In this document: piece by piece, positions 35,950 through 46,734 of the stretch
Layout of the letters: each line of letters starts with the position of its first letter
Numbering within the stretch: the first letter of the stretch is position 1
Assembly: GCF_945859685.1 (NCBI RefSeq)
Contig: NC_079147.1
Span: 192,493,174 to 192,557,173 of the forward strand
DNA: 64,000 nt
Direction of reading: 5' to 3'
Source of the DNA: Eupeodes corollae
Lineage: Eukaryota > Arthropoda > Insecta > Diptera > Syrphidae
Notes under the pieces: generated by a model
Seen by the model: only the letters and a program-made list of their open reading frames with translations
Databases searched by the model: none
What the model was told of the DNA's origin: nothing
Position numbers and translations under genes: made by a program

Positions 35950-37414
35950 GGGCCCTATTATGACTTGCGAGTCGCAAGAAAAATTTAATAAATGTGACTA
36001 TTTGGTATTACCGCTTGCGAATCGCCTAGTTGACATTCGCCTAAAATGTCAAAAAAATAGCGAATTGAAATCTCGCTCTATTACCACTAGCGAACGTTCG
36101 CTTTTATCTGTCAGAATCGGTCGAACTGTAATTCTTCGTGACTTGAAGAAATTTACTGTTAAATTTGAAATCGGTGGTTGTTTGTTTGTTTTATTTTGTT
36201 TTGAGAATAATTTTGGAAAATAAAGTAAAATGAGTTGCACTGGAAATAGAAAAAGGTAATGAATGCTTAAAATTAATGAATGCTTAACAATTGCAAAAAT
36301 AATATAGAATTTTATTTGTATACCTAGCATAAAAAGAACCAACTCCAACCAATTTTCAAAGCTCGTTGAAATTATGGAGACAAACCTTGAAAATGCGAAA
36401 GGTATAGGATCTTTCGGATCTTCAAAAAAAAAACCAAGCCTGGTATTTTTGAAAAAAAAATTGTTCTTAAAAATAGCCCATTTACTTCTTTACCTACGAA
36501 TGGAATATATTCACACCTAGATATCTTGACCGCTCTCCATTCAACCACCAGCTTTCCAAAAGATCCTTTAATTCAATATGATTCCACATAAAAGAGTCAT
36601 GTGTTGAACCTGGATATCTGGAATCAATAAATCTTATAATTCCATTATTGTCACAGGCCTTGAAATGAAAAAAGTTTGAGTGAAATAATAAGAATCAATC
36701 TCTATTAATCTAACTAACCACCACTAACATTCAAACTATAAAATCCTTTTCTGTTTAAAAATTGATGTTGTAGCTGAACAGGAGCGATTATTCCAATGTG
36801 AGTCCCATCTACACAGCCCACTATTCTGGGTAATCTGGCCCTTTCAAAAAAGTAATAAGTAACTTCACTTAGAACTACTGAAACTTTTATATATGGTGGA
36901 ATTGCAGAACTTTGAGTAGTTTTAAATCCTGGTGTAATGATGTTTAAAATATAACCAAATGCATGCTTATTAACGCGAAAATATGACACAAACCTATAAA
37001 AAGAAGAATAGAATTAAACTGAAATAGAATTCACGATTTTATTCTTACAAATTATCTGGAAGTTGAAGTGGGTTGGAGTTGTCCCTTAAACTTCTTCGTA
37101 ATCTACACACCAATACTTTCTCCGCTCTTTCGTTTTTATCTTCATCTTCAAAAAAATAAATCAACACTGCTTATCATATTTTGTTTTATTTATTTTACTT
37201 TTTTCCAAATTGTAAACAATATATCATCAACAATAATTTTCAGTCTTTGACGTTTCACCGAGTCATGACGTTACATATTTCACTTCTTAAAGTTGGTAAT
37301 ATTGTTTTCAAAAGCGAACGTCGAAGTTCGCCTTTCATAATACCACGACTTAGGCAATTCGCCAAATCGTTCGACTTGAGTCGAACGTTCGACTCGCGAG
37401 TCATAATAGGGCCC
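35950..37414 (-). mobile_element. PIF/Harbinger DNA transposon, internally deleted
   Basis: Terminal inverted repeats start with GGGCCCTATTATGACT and continue with a GCGAG(T/C)-type sequence. The element is flanked by TAA on both sides (35947-35949 and 37415-37417), the 3-bp target preference of PIF/Harbinger elements. Both subterminal regions carry repeated GCGAA/TTCGC motifs in both orientations, resembling transposase-binding sites. The total length is 1465 bp, which is short for an autonomous element. Only part of the transposase is left, and no Myb/SANT-type second protein was found, so the copy depends on relatives for movement. Confidence 0.88.
36515..37115 (-). pseudogene. Harbinger transposase (HARBI1-like), C-terminally truncated
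   Basis: Minus-strand exons. The first (about 37115-37053) reads RRSLRDNSNPLQLPDN and ends at a GTAAGA donor. The second (about 36998-36718) contains FVSYFRVNKHAFGYILN, LPRIVGCVDGTHIGI and NRKGFYSLNV. The third (about 36657 down) contains ACDNNGIIRFIDSRYPGSTHDSFMWNH and NGERSRYLG. The Asp of VDGTH and the Asp of STHDS are the first two catalytic acidic residues of the DDE_Tnp_4 nuclease. The GDSGYP-type block and the third acidic residue should follow next, but the frame runs into unrelated sequence at about 36510. The product is therefore inactive. Confidence 0.8.
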
Positions 37415-38399
37415 TAAATAAAGTTTTTCAGAAAATAAATAAATAATAGAGTAATAAAGTTCAGCTTTCAGTTGAATGAAAAAACATTATCAACTGTCAT
37501 TTTGATAGAAGTAGACTTGACTTGATAGTTAGGGAAATTTTTCTTGACTAACTTTTCAGTCAGCTTTCCATTAAAGTTGCCTTAATTGGAAGGTAATTTT
37601 TTGGCAGCTGGCCAATAAGATACTAGAAACTTGCCTAACTTTCAAGTCCCTTATGTAGTCTGAACTTGCCCATTGACTTTATAATTCGCAAGCTATTTGA
37701 TGACTTATGAATACAAAACAAATGTATTCGCAACCCACTGATTAACTTCTGATCTAAACAAATTAAATTTATAAACTAATGGATATTCTGGTTGGAAAAA
37801 TTATTAAGTGTACAATGTGCACTTTTATAAGCATTCATTTTATGATTAGTAGTAGTCAAAACAAGCTTAAGAATCATGAATTGAAGTAGCTTATGAATTT
37901 AATTTTTAAAGTCATAAGTAAATTTTGTTAAAACACAAGTCATCTACAGACTTATGATTGAATGAATTTGCCTAAAGAAAGCCCTAAAAGATAGAGTCTA
38001 AAGACGCGGCCACAGATTTTCAGCACTCTTTTACGAAAAACTTCGATGCTTTCTGAGCTGATTTGTAACTAAGTCGGTGAACTCGAATTTGGCCGCCAAA
38101 CGTTGAAATTCGACTTGGAAGGACGACCTTTTTTTGATAACAAAGTTTAAATTGCTATGATTATTTGTCTTTAAAAACTGATTAGAAGAACATATTTTGA
38201 CAGAAAGTAAGAGAAACTATATGGCGCCCACGAGCTGTTACAAACAACCCGTCCTTACTGGAAAACCCTTTATAAAAGTTTATAATTTGTTAGTTCTTTT
38301 TTATGCATAGTATTTTGTTATTTCTGCTGAAAAAGCGTAGAGTTAAAGTTGCAAATTTTTAATAACTTCTTCTTTGATTCAAATGATAAGGAAACTAAT

Positions 38400-39450
38400 A
38401 AACTATGTGGGCGGCTTTCGACAACATAAGGGACTTCATTTGCAGTCAATTGCATTCCTTAAACGGAAAATTTGACAAGCTTAGACCTTTATTTCACCCC
38501 AAAAATATTATCAACAACAAAAAAAACTCCTTTCCAAAGTACATGTCCATAAAAAGTCGTGTTTTTGTAGTATACCGAAAAAGTCTTTATTCCTCTTCCT
38601 ACATGACAAGGAACCCTTTAAAAAAGAAAACACAAAAAAAGTGTTAACATAATTGTGGAGTAAATAAATAAATCAGAGAGTAACAAAAATCAGTTCAACT
38701 AAAGTTGAATGTTAAAACATGATCAGCTAACATCTTGACACATGTACATAAGTAGACTTGATTTGATACTTATTTAAGGTTTTTCTTGACTAAATTTCCA
38801 TTGAACTTTCTATTAAAGTTGCCAATTTTTTGTCAGCTTAGGAATCAGTTACTAGCAATTTTCCTTACCTACAAGTCGCCTGAACCTGACCTACGTTATA
38901 CAGAAAACGCTTAAGGAAAATTATATATACGTTCTTCCATTAAGAAGAGGATTAATTTCTAATAGAAAGCTTTTTTGTGGCAGCTGTCACCTTTGAAGCT
39001 ATAATTATTTTGACAGTTGAAAAGTAAGGGACTTCATTTTCAGTCAACTGCATTCTTCGAATGTAAATTTTGACCAAAGCAACTAGTTGGTTTTTCAAGA
39101 GTCATAAATTTCAAACTTGAAACATTATCTTTGTCTAAAAAGCAGTCGTCAGTCAAGCCACAAGTCCATAGCGACTCGTATTTTGTATTGTTAGGAAATA
39201 TTACTTACATATTTATATTTTCATATTTGACAAGGAACATTTTTACACTAAATATCAAATGAAAAATAAATAAATCATAGAGTTGGCTGTCATTTTGTCA
39301 TAAGTGGTATTCACTTAATAGTTGAGATATTTCTTAGCTTTGCAGTGAAATTTCCAATAAAGTTGCCTTAATTGGAAGGTAATTTTTCGGTAGCTTACCA
39401 ATATGATGCTGAAAACTTCAAGTCTCTTAAGTCCTATGAACTTATTCAGC
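38400..39450 (+). repeat. Two further diverged copies of the foldback element's right half
   Basis: Both copies (38400-38900 and 38930-39450) and the arm at 35560-35949 plus 37418-37667 share the same ordered landmarks. These are: a GGGACTTCATTT-like start with CAACTGCATTC; ATGACAAGGAAC; AAATAAATAAAT..AGAGTA; a GTAGACTTGA(C/T)TTGATA block; TTTCTTGACTAA; CATTAAAGTTGCC; and AAGTC followed by TGAAC(C/T)T. Identity is moderate, so the copies are old. No coding capacity is seen. Confidence 0.6.
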
Positions 39451-40359
39451 TAAAAATGGAACGATACCCACTTTAATAACGCATTTAAATTGTTAATAAT
39501 GTTTGCACAAATTTTGCAGTCACGGTTCGCCAACATAAGGAATTGATTTCTTTTGAAAAATGCCTATTTTTATTTTTAATATCTTGTTGAAACCTTTATT
39601 TTAACATCTTATTGAAATATCTCCAGAACTTTATGACTTTCCTTAAGAAAATTATACATATTTCAATTTTCTCGGTAGTGTACAAAATAGCAAATAAAAT
39701 AAGAAACAAACATTTCTCAAGAAAATGTATTAAATCCCACGATCTCTTAGTTTTGGCTTTCAAATAAAGCTCAGACGCAACATAAAGACAAATTAAATTT
39801 AATTCAACTCAAACAAATTGCTCATTGCCTATATTGTCCTTTTCAACGTAAAAGAGCGAGAGTGAGTTGTATGCATATACTCTGGATCTGGATAGAAGAA
39901 GAAGGTGTTGTGGACGAAATGCTTTCTCTTTTTACTCTTTGTGCTTTTTCTAAATTTCTTCTCATGTAATTTTGAGTTTAAGCTCGATTTAGTTTTGAGT
40001 CTTCATCTTCATTCATCATTGTGCGTTGGAGTAGTAAACACCGGTTCCTAATTTTGTGTCTGTTTTTTTTTCAGGTGTTCCGTTATTTTGGGTTTCTTAA
40101 TAGAAATTTGTTTTTCATTAATAAATGCGTATTTCGTTTAATTCATTAAATATAAAAGTGTGAACAAATATCGGTTTATTCATTAAATAAAAACTCCGGT
40201 GTGTGTCTTTAAATGCAGTTTAATTGTAATTGTTTTTAGTAGAATCGTGTTTCAACAAGTTTTGCTTTGTTCGGTAGTGCGCAGTGGATATTTAAAAATT
40301 AAATTTGAAAAACTAAGTATTTATTGAAAAAGTGTGGTTTCCGAGATAATAATTATCCA
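39451..40359 (+). other. Possible promoter / 5' UTR upstream of a candidate first exon
   Basis: No transposon or ORF is recognised. The sequence changes around 39830 to a less repetitive stretch containing AAAGAGCGAGAGTGAGTTG and pyrimidine-rich DNA, and runs to an ATG at 40360. It could be the leader of the small exon described next, but no transcription start motif is decisive. Confidence 0.3.
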
Positions 40360-40393
40360 ATGGGAAATTTGGAAACTGAAATTAAATCTCCAG
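40360..40393 (+). CDS. Candidate 5' coding exon of an unidentified gene
   Basis: An ATG with acceptable context (TCCAATGG) opens 11 codons (MGNLETEIKSP plus one base) and meets a consensus donor, CAG|GTGAGTACC, at 40393/40394. This is a common layout for the first coding exon of a fly gene with a long first intron. No downstream exon on the + strand could be recognised up to 64000, and the peptide is too short to identify. It may be a chance match. The eya gene on the opposite strand cannot use it. Confidence 0.3.
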
Positions 40394-41830
40394 GTGAGTA
40401 CCTACATAAATGATTAAATTATTGTAAAGAACATTTTTTTAGGTACAGATATTTTTTCTTTTTTAATTTTTCTTTCCCATCACAAATTTAATTACTTTAT
40501 TATTTAAAGAAATTCACTTGAGTTATTTTAATCTTAAATTTTAATGAAGTTTTTGTTTATTTCAACTACACAAAGTTTTCTTAATGGTAATAAGATTGCA
40601 CTTTTTTAATGGATTTTGATGGCCTTAATTCGAATACGACTTTAAAATTACTCTTTTACGTAAAGTTTTTGAGATATAACATTTTAAACCTCGAAAGTTT
40701 TCTTAATTTATGAAGGAGCTTTGATCAATTAAATCCGTGGTGTTTTTTTAATCTGTATTCTTCAATATTCAGTTGAAATATTTGTATTATGTTCTCTAAT
40801 ATTGTAAAAATTTTAATAATTTGAACCATTTCACTCGTTTTACAAAAATTTGAAGGAAACGCTAAGCCATTTATGCTAAAGCGGTTTTCTACAGACAAGT
40901 TGAAAGTGAGTTTTGATTTTGCAACGAATCTGTTGTCTAACCAATATTATCATATCAACATTTTTAAATGTATTCAAAAATATAAAAATAATGTTGAAAA
41001 CGGGTATTTTTAAAACTTTAAGGTGTCTAGGTTTGCTCAAAACTTCATACAGTTAAATAAAGACATATGTCATAACTAATGAGAATTTCCAGAAACTAAG
41101 TAAGATATCAAAATGATTTTAAAGAATTGTATTTTTCAAAATTATCATACAATTTATAGTTAAGAGATATTTTGAGTCCTAACTTAGTCTTAAAAAACCA
41201 GGTTTTTGTTTTGTTTAGCATTTTAAAAATATGATTTGAAATTTTAAAAATCTGATTTGATAGATAATTTAAAATGAGAGATTCGAATTAAGGATATCCT
41301 AATCCTTTCAAAAAAAGTGTTTTTTTTTGCGCTCATTGATTAACGTTGGGTCTTAAGGCCTAGTTAAATAACGCCAAAACATTAATAATGTCAAATCGCC
41401 CAAGAATGGCTCTATTTTCCAAAAACATTTTTCAGAAAAAAATACCCGAATATTCAGAAAATCTATCAATAGTATAGTAGGATTTTAAACGAATAACAAA
41501 AACAATATCCGTAGTACCTATGAATACTACTTATAAAAGTTATAGTAGAATCTTACTATGGATGGGTTTTTGACGTTTATACGAGTCTCGAATGGCTCTT
41601 ATGTGATTTCGTTCGTTCGTTTGTTTCGATATTGCATTTGTATCTCGATTGCTGTGTTCGTTGAGTAGGTGTGCATTTGGAATTATGTATGTGTTTTCCA
41701 TTGGGCAAAAAATCAATCAATTCTGGGCTTTATGACATTTTTAGAAAAGGGTGTTTTTTTTAGGTGAAAAGATCAAACGAGTATATTGTGAATGTGCGTC
41801 TCACAAAAAAAAACAATAATCAAGTACTTA
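40394..41830. other. AT-rich DNA without a recognised feature
   Basis: Either intron of the candidate gene at 40360 or intergenic. No coding frame or transposon is supported. An AAGGGTGTTTTTTTTAGGT string at about 41748 resembles the end of the mariner element at 51725 but has no partner. Confidence 0.4.
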
Positions 41831-41835
41831 ATATG

Positions 41836-42418
41836 AAATATTTTGGGGAGAGTACGATAACTTAGGCGACAAAGTTTAATGACGGATTTGTATAGAACAG
41901 TTAAAAACAAGCATTTTTTACTATTGGAGGGAGGGCTCTATATCCCCCGTTTAGGCGATAGGGGCAATTTAAAAAAATGTGTACGTTAAATGAAAAAAAA
42001 AATTATTAAAAAAATATTAGTAGTACTTACAACAAAGTTTTATAAATTTTTTTAAAGCCAAAACTTTTGTGCGTATGTTATAGTTCTTGAAAAAATGTTA
42101 TTAATTAAAATATTTGTTTTGGTATTTTTCAAATTCCTCAAGAACTAGAAGACATAAAATCATCTAATTTTCAGTTTTTGATCAAAAACAAATAAGAGCA
42201 ATAAATTCTCAAATAAAAACATTAGTAGATAATCTTGAAGTATTGAAAAATTACACTTTAAACCTTTTTTTAACTTTTTTTTAATCAAATTTTGAGTTTA
42301 AAATTATTTTTTTCAAAACCCCCCCTCCCAAAGTTAAAAATGCTTATTTTAAACTGTTCTATACAAATCCGCCATAAAACTTTGTCGCCTAAGTTATCGT
42401 ACTCTTACCAATATTTTG
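41836..42418. repeat. Long imperfect inverted repeat (two 100-bp arms)
   Basis: The left arm 41836-41935 and right arm 42319-42418 are reverse complements with a moderate number of mismatches. The core is AGAGTACGATAACTTAGGCG, followed by ACAAAGTTT and GGATTTGTATAGAACAGTT. They are separated by about 380 bases of AT-rich DNA. This could be a MITE or foldback element, or a hairpin-forming locus. No target-site duplication was found. Confidence 0.75.
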
Positions 42419-44355
42419 TAACCAACATTAAGATCCTGTTTAATTTTGAAAATCATGGCTGGAGTCTCCATTTAGTTTGTCTGTCTGTGCTCGTCCCTAC
42501 AATCCAAACCATTGGGTCGATTGAGTTTAAACTTGGAAGTTGTGTTTTTTAAAGATCAAAAATATTGGTTATCCCCATCTCATACATTTTTGATTAAATT
42601 AAAACTTTGAATTTTCTCAAAAACTAACCGATAGATTTGTATTAAATTTTCTTTAAAAAGTTTGTCCTTAACTTGGCTTCTTTCAATTAAAACAAATGTA
42701 TTTAGTTTTTAAATTGTCTCCGGAACTTATGAACTGAGTTCAATAATTTGTCTGCAAAATTTCTTATATTTCTTAATAATAATTGATGATCTAAATTCTA
42801 AAATGTCAAATTTTCAAAAATTAATGTTTTTTTTTCAAGAAATCATAAGGCATTTAAAACAAACTTGTGTTGCTGTTAAATTTTTAAATCAAATCTCAAA
42901 ATATCGTTACTATTTCAAATAAGACTCTTTGGATACAGGAGCAAGTTCGTGTTACAAAGTCGTGCATTTTATTTATACTGCTGAAATTTGGGCTCCTTAA
43001 GCAAAACTCAACCATTTCTTACTGGCTACAGTTTTGAAACAAAATTGTTTGGCTAGTTAAAAGTTCCCCTTCATTAACTGGGCTGATCTGTACAACTGTG
43101 TAAATCTCTAGTCTATCGATCATTAGAGACCATTCAAAAATTAATACTTCTACCAATCTTGAGACAGAAATATCAATACGCCATACACAATTTTTTAGTT
43201 TTATTTATCACTTGAAGAATTGTAAAACGGTTTGAATGTTGAATCTTCAATATTTTAAAAGGAAAATTTAATTCAAAATTAAACTGAAAATTTCAAATTA
43301 TGTCCCAACGAATAATAGAAAGAATTGCATATTTTTACATGATATCAGAAGATCTGACACGAATTGATAAACATTTTAACGTTATCTTTGTATATGATAG
43401 TTCTCATATACAAAGACGTTATGACTTAAATATTTGGAAGAAATGTAGTTTCCGGTTCGTGTTTCTAAACTGGTTTGTGTATTTGATATCACTGGAAATT
43501 CTTATTTCCGTTTTCTAGACAACAACCAGCTATGAACATTGTTAAACAAAATACTGGGATTAATTTGTGGCAGAAGAAAATGGAGATATTTCTCTGAAAG
43601 AAGGATTTTAACAGTGTCTCAGTCTTCAGAGGTGTATTGGCAAGATTTTAAGATTTCCAAAAAGTGCATGCGTGTAACTTTTTTAAAAAAATATTTTCAA
43701 AAATATTATAGAAATGTAAACAAATTTGAAAATAAAATTACCGATAGCAAAAACTTCGTTTTTGGACCCATCACCAAAAAATGTGTTTTTGGTTAAGTCG
43801 TCGCACTCTTGCCGGTTGCTTTCAGCTTTAAACGCAACGAATTTGAACTTTTAGAGTAAAATATTCTAACTTAACAGATTTTGGTTCATTAGAAGTCCAA
43901 AATTAATCAAACGTTTAAAAATTTTCTAAGAAAGCCTTCAAAATTCATATTTTCGACTAAAACTTATGCAATCATAGAGCAATTACGATTTCCATCGTAT
44001 TCAAATGAAAAATAAAACAACAAAACTTAAATGTTTTCTTCTAAATATTCTGACACTAAAAGAAAGGTAGACAATTAAGAAAATGTTATAAAATTGTTCA
44101 TGTTTTGAGGCTTTGAGCAGGAAATCCCAGAACTTAAGTATTTTTTTTTATTTCATTAACCTGATTAAGATTTTCGAGATCTATGAAAGTTTTAACCCTT
44201 TCGGGAGGCTATTCATGTGATGAAGTTAGACACAGTTAGACACTTTTTATTTCAGAATTTGTTAAGGGGCTGTTCATGAGCATAATTTATATAAAAAAAT
44301 ACATTTTTGAAGCGCATGGGCAGGGGGTCTTTTCTTTTTCTTAAGAAAATAAAAA
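42419..44355. other. AT-rich DNA with a short strong hairpin
   Basis: No gene is supported; the frames at 43300-43518 and 43539-43796 lack recognisable features. A hairpin at 43379-43420 has a perfect 12-bp stem (43386-43397 with 43404-43415), a 6-base loop and an outer 5-bp extension separated by a 3-base bulge. The stretch 42915-42950 (CTCTTTGGATACAGGAGCAA) resembles 11890-11910 (TCTTTGGATACAAGAACAAG), pointing to an unclassified dispersed repeat. Confidence 0.45.
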
Positions 44356-44357
44356 CA

Positions 44358-46690
44358 AAAGTTACTAACTTACTTAGGGTGGCGCTACAGCCCGGGGCGG
44401 ACCTGGGCCTCAACCAACAAGCGTCTCCAGCCAACTCGGTCCCTAGCTAGCTGTCTCCAGTTTCGCACGCCAAGTTGGTTGAGGTCCTCTCCCACCTGGG
44501 TGCACCACCTGAGTCGCGGTCTTCCTCTACTGTTCCGTCCCTCGGGATTGGATTCGAAGACCTTCCGGGCTGGAGCGTTGATGTCCATCCGCTCTACATG
44601 ACTTAGCCATCTAAGCCGTTGGCTAACTAGGTCAGTGTCGCTGTACAGCCCGTACAGTTCGTCGTTATATCTTCTCCTCCATTCTCCATCTATACGTACC
44701 TGACCAAAGATCACCCGAAGAATTTGTCTCTCGAAGCATCCTAAGACGCTCTCATCTTTCTTTGACAGGGTCCAGGCCTCAGCGCCATAAATGAGAACCG
44801 GAATGATGAGTGTCTTATAGATGGTGATTTTACATGCTCGAGAGAGGACTTTACTTCTCAATTGCCTTCTAAGTCAAAAGAAGCAGCGATTTGCAAGTTA
44901 ATCTTAGTTTGATTTCAGCGCTGGTGTCGTTGTCTGCATTAATAGCGGTGCCTAGGTAGACAAAGTCCTTAACTACATCAAAGTTATAGCTGTCCATGGT
45001 GACGTTTTGTCCAAGACGTCGTTCTCCAATGTCCTTTTTTGATGACACCAAATACTTGGTCTTGCTCTCATTGACCACTAAACCCATCTTCTTCGCTTCT
45101 GTCGCAATGCTCAAAAACGCTCCACTGACATCACGCTTTGATCTTCCAATTATGTCAATATCATCTACCGATCAGAGTAATTGGATGGACATTTGGAAGG
45201 TTGTGCCTCTAGTGTTGACGGTTGAGTTTTGCACAGTTCTTTCCAGAACGATGTTGAAGAAGTCGCATGACAGTACATCGCCTTGTCTAAAACCTTTTTT
45301 TACATCAAATGAATCGGTTAGATCTTTTCCGACCTTGATAGAGCAGCGTGCATTCTCCATCGTCATTCTGCAAAAACGGATAAGTTTGACAGGGATGCCA
45401 AAACTAGACATTGCTCGGTAGAGCTCTTCCCTATAGATGCTGTCATACGCGGCTTTAAAATCGATAAAGAGATGGTGGGGTATCGATTTGAAGCTCCTGG
45501 GTTTTTCCCAAGATCTGCCGTAGTGTGAATATTTGGTCGATAGTGGACTTTCCTGGTCTTAAGCCACACTGATAAGGACCAATCAGGTTGTTGACGAATG
45601 GCTTCAGACGTTCACATAATACGACAGAGAGGATCTTATACGCAATGTTAAGGAGACTGATGCCTCTGTAGTTGGCGCAGTTTAGAGGGTCTCTCTCCTT
45701 TCTTATGTATCGGGCACACTATGCTAAGATTATACTCATCGGGCATGCTTTCTTCCGACCATATTTTGCAGATGAGTTTGTATATGCTCCGTACCAAGTC
45801 ATCACCTGTTGCTTTGAATAGTTCGGCAGTGATGCCGTCAGCTCCAGCAGCTTTGTTTGACTTAAGTTAAGATATAGCTATCCTCACTTCGTCGAGTTCG
45901 GGTAGGCGGAATTGTTGATCTGCGTCGCCTAGGTTGAGTGGTTCTATCTCCCTTACAGCTCAGTTCGGTTCTTCATCGCCGTTATATAATTTGGAGAAGT
46001 GATCTTTCAATATTCTCATCATCGACTGCTGTTCTACTACGATGTTCCCCTGATCGTCCTTACAGGCTTCGGTTCGTGGCTGGTAACCTTGGGAGGTTTT
46101 TTTTACCTTTTGGTAAAATTTACCAACCTCATTCCTGCTGTGACATCCCTCTATCTTCTCGATCGCGCGCTTCTCATGCTCTCTTTTTTTCCATCTAAGA
46201 AGCCGGTGTTCCTCTCTCCTCTTCTGCTCGTAGAGCTCGCGAGCAGCTCTAGTCCTTTTGTGCAGCGCCGTTTTGTATGCCTCTTGTTTCGCTGCGTGAG
46301 CTTGCCGGCATTCGTCGTCAAACCAGGGGTTTCGCTGTGGTGGCCGTGTGAAACCTAGCTTTTCAGAGGCGGCATCTCTGATGGCTGCAAGGCAATGTTG
46401 CCACTGGTTTTCAATGCTTAACGCAGGAGGCATAGGACTCCTTAAGAGGTTATTAGAGACTCGATCGGAAAAGGACATGGCAGTCTCTTGCGATTGTAGC
46501 CGTCTAACGTCGAATCTTCTCACAGTACTTCCTTGTTTTGGCTTGGACCGGGATATCCGTAGCCGTACCTTGGCTACAACGAGGTAGTGGTCCGATTCAA
46601 TGTTGGCCTCTCGGAATGTTCGAATATCCTGGATACTGGAGAAGTGTCGTGCGTCGATCGCAATGTGGTTGACGGTTGATTGATCAGGAG
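44358..46690 (-). pseudogene. RTE-clade LINE, 3' part
   Basis: Minus-strand remains, less AT-rich than the neighbours. From high to low coordinates: end of endonuclease (STVNHIAIDARHFSSIQDI, IESDHYLVVAKVRLRI, about 46560-46690); a linker of about 190 aa in an open frame (NPWFDDECRQAHAAKQEAYK, RNEVGKFYQKVKK; 46523-45960); then RT (IPVKLIRFCRMTMENARCSI, KKGFRQGDVLSCDFFNIVLE, 45172-45411). The thumb follows (VVNESKTKYLV, DFVYLGTAIN, 44869-45114), then the C-terminal IYGAEAWTLSKKDES and RWLSHVERMD...NSRGRPRLRW (44385-44861). A TAAG-type tail at 44359-44376 (CTTACTTA in + strand) marks the 3' end. Frameshifts and stops break the frame, and the YMDD-type box lies in a damaged section. Confidence 0.8.
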
Positions 46691-46734
46691 AACAAAAGTA
46701 CTGTTGATTATATTATATAAAATAATATAAATAA

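Larger units (their letters stand above)
34083..37667. repeat. Foldback-type element with imperfect terminal inverted repeats, hosting a Harbinger
   Basis: The left end (34083, GGCAAGTTCAGACTTCATAA) and the right end (37647-37667, TTATGTAGTCTGAACTTGCC) are inverted repeats. The similarity continues inwards for about 75 bases with substitutions. A second inverted match lies further in (35455-35540 against about 37435-37525), around TCAAGTCTACTTCTATCAAA and its counterpart. The left arm appears to be split by about 1.3 kb of other DNA. No protein-coding region belongs to it. The centre is interrupted by the Harbinger element at 35950-37414. Related direct copies of the right half follow at 38400-38900 and 38930-39450. 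Confidence 0.55.

Noticed and set aside
39720..39750. ATTAAATCCCACGATCTCTT as another mariner fragment
   Set aside because: Only about 20 bases resemble the WPPRSCDLTP-encoding region; too short to support.
43300..43796. Two short plus-strand frames considered as a small gene
   Set aside because: No start or splice context, no recognisable domain, and one frame spans the perfect hairpin, so the peptide is a by-product.
45996..46587. Plus-strand frames across the RTE element
   Set aside because: Shadows of the minus-strand RTE linker, which has recognisable motifs.
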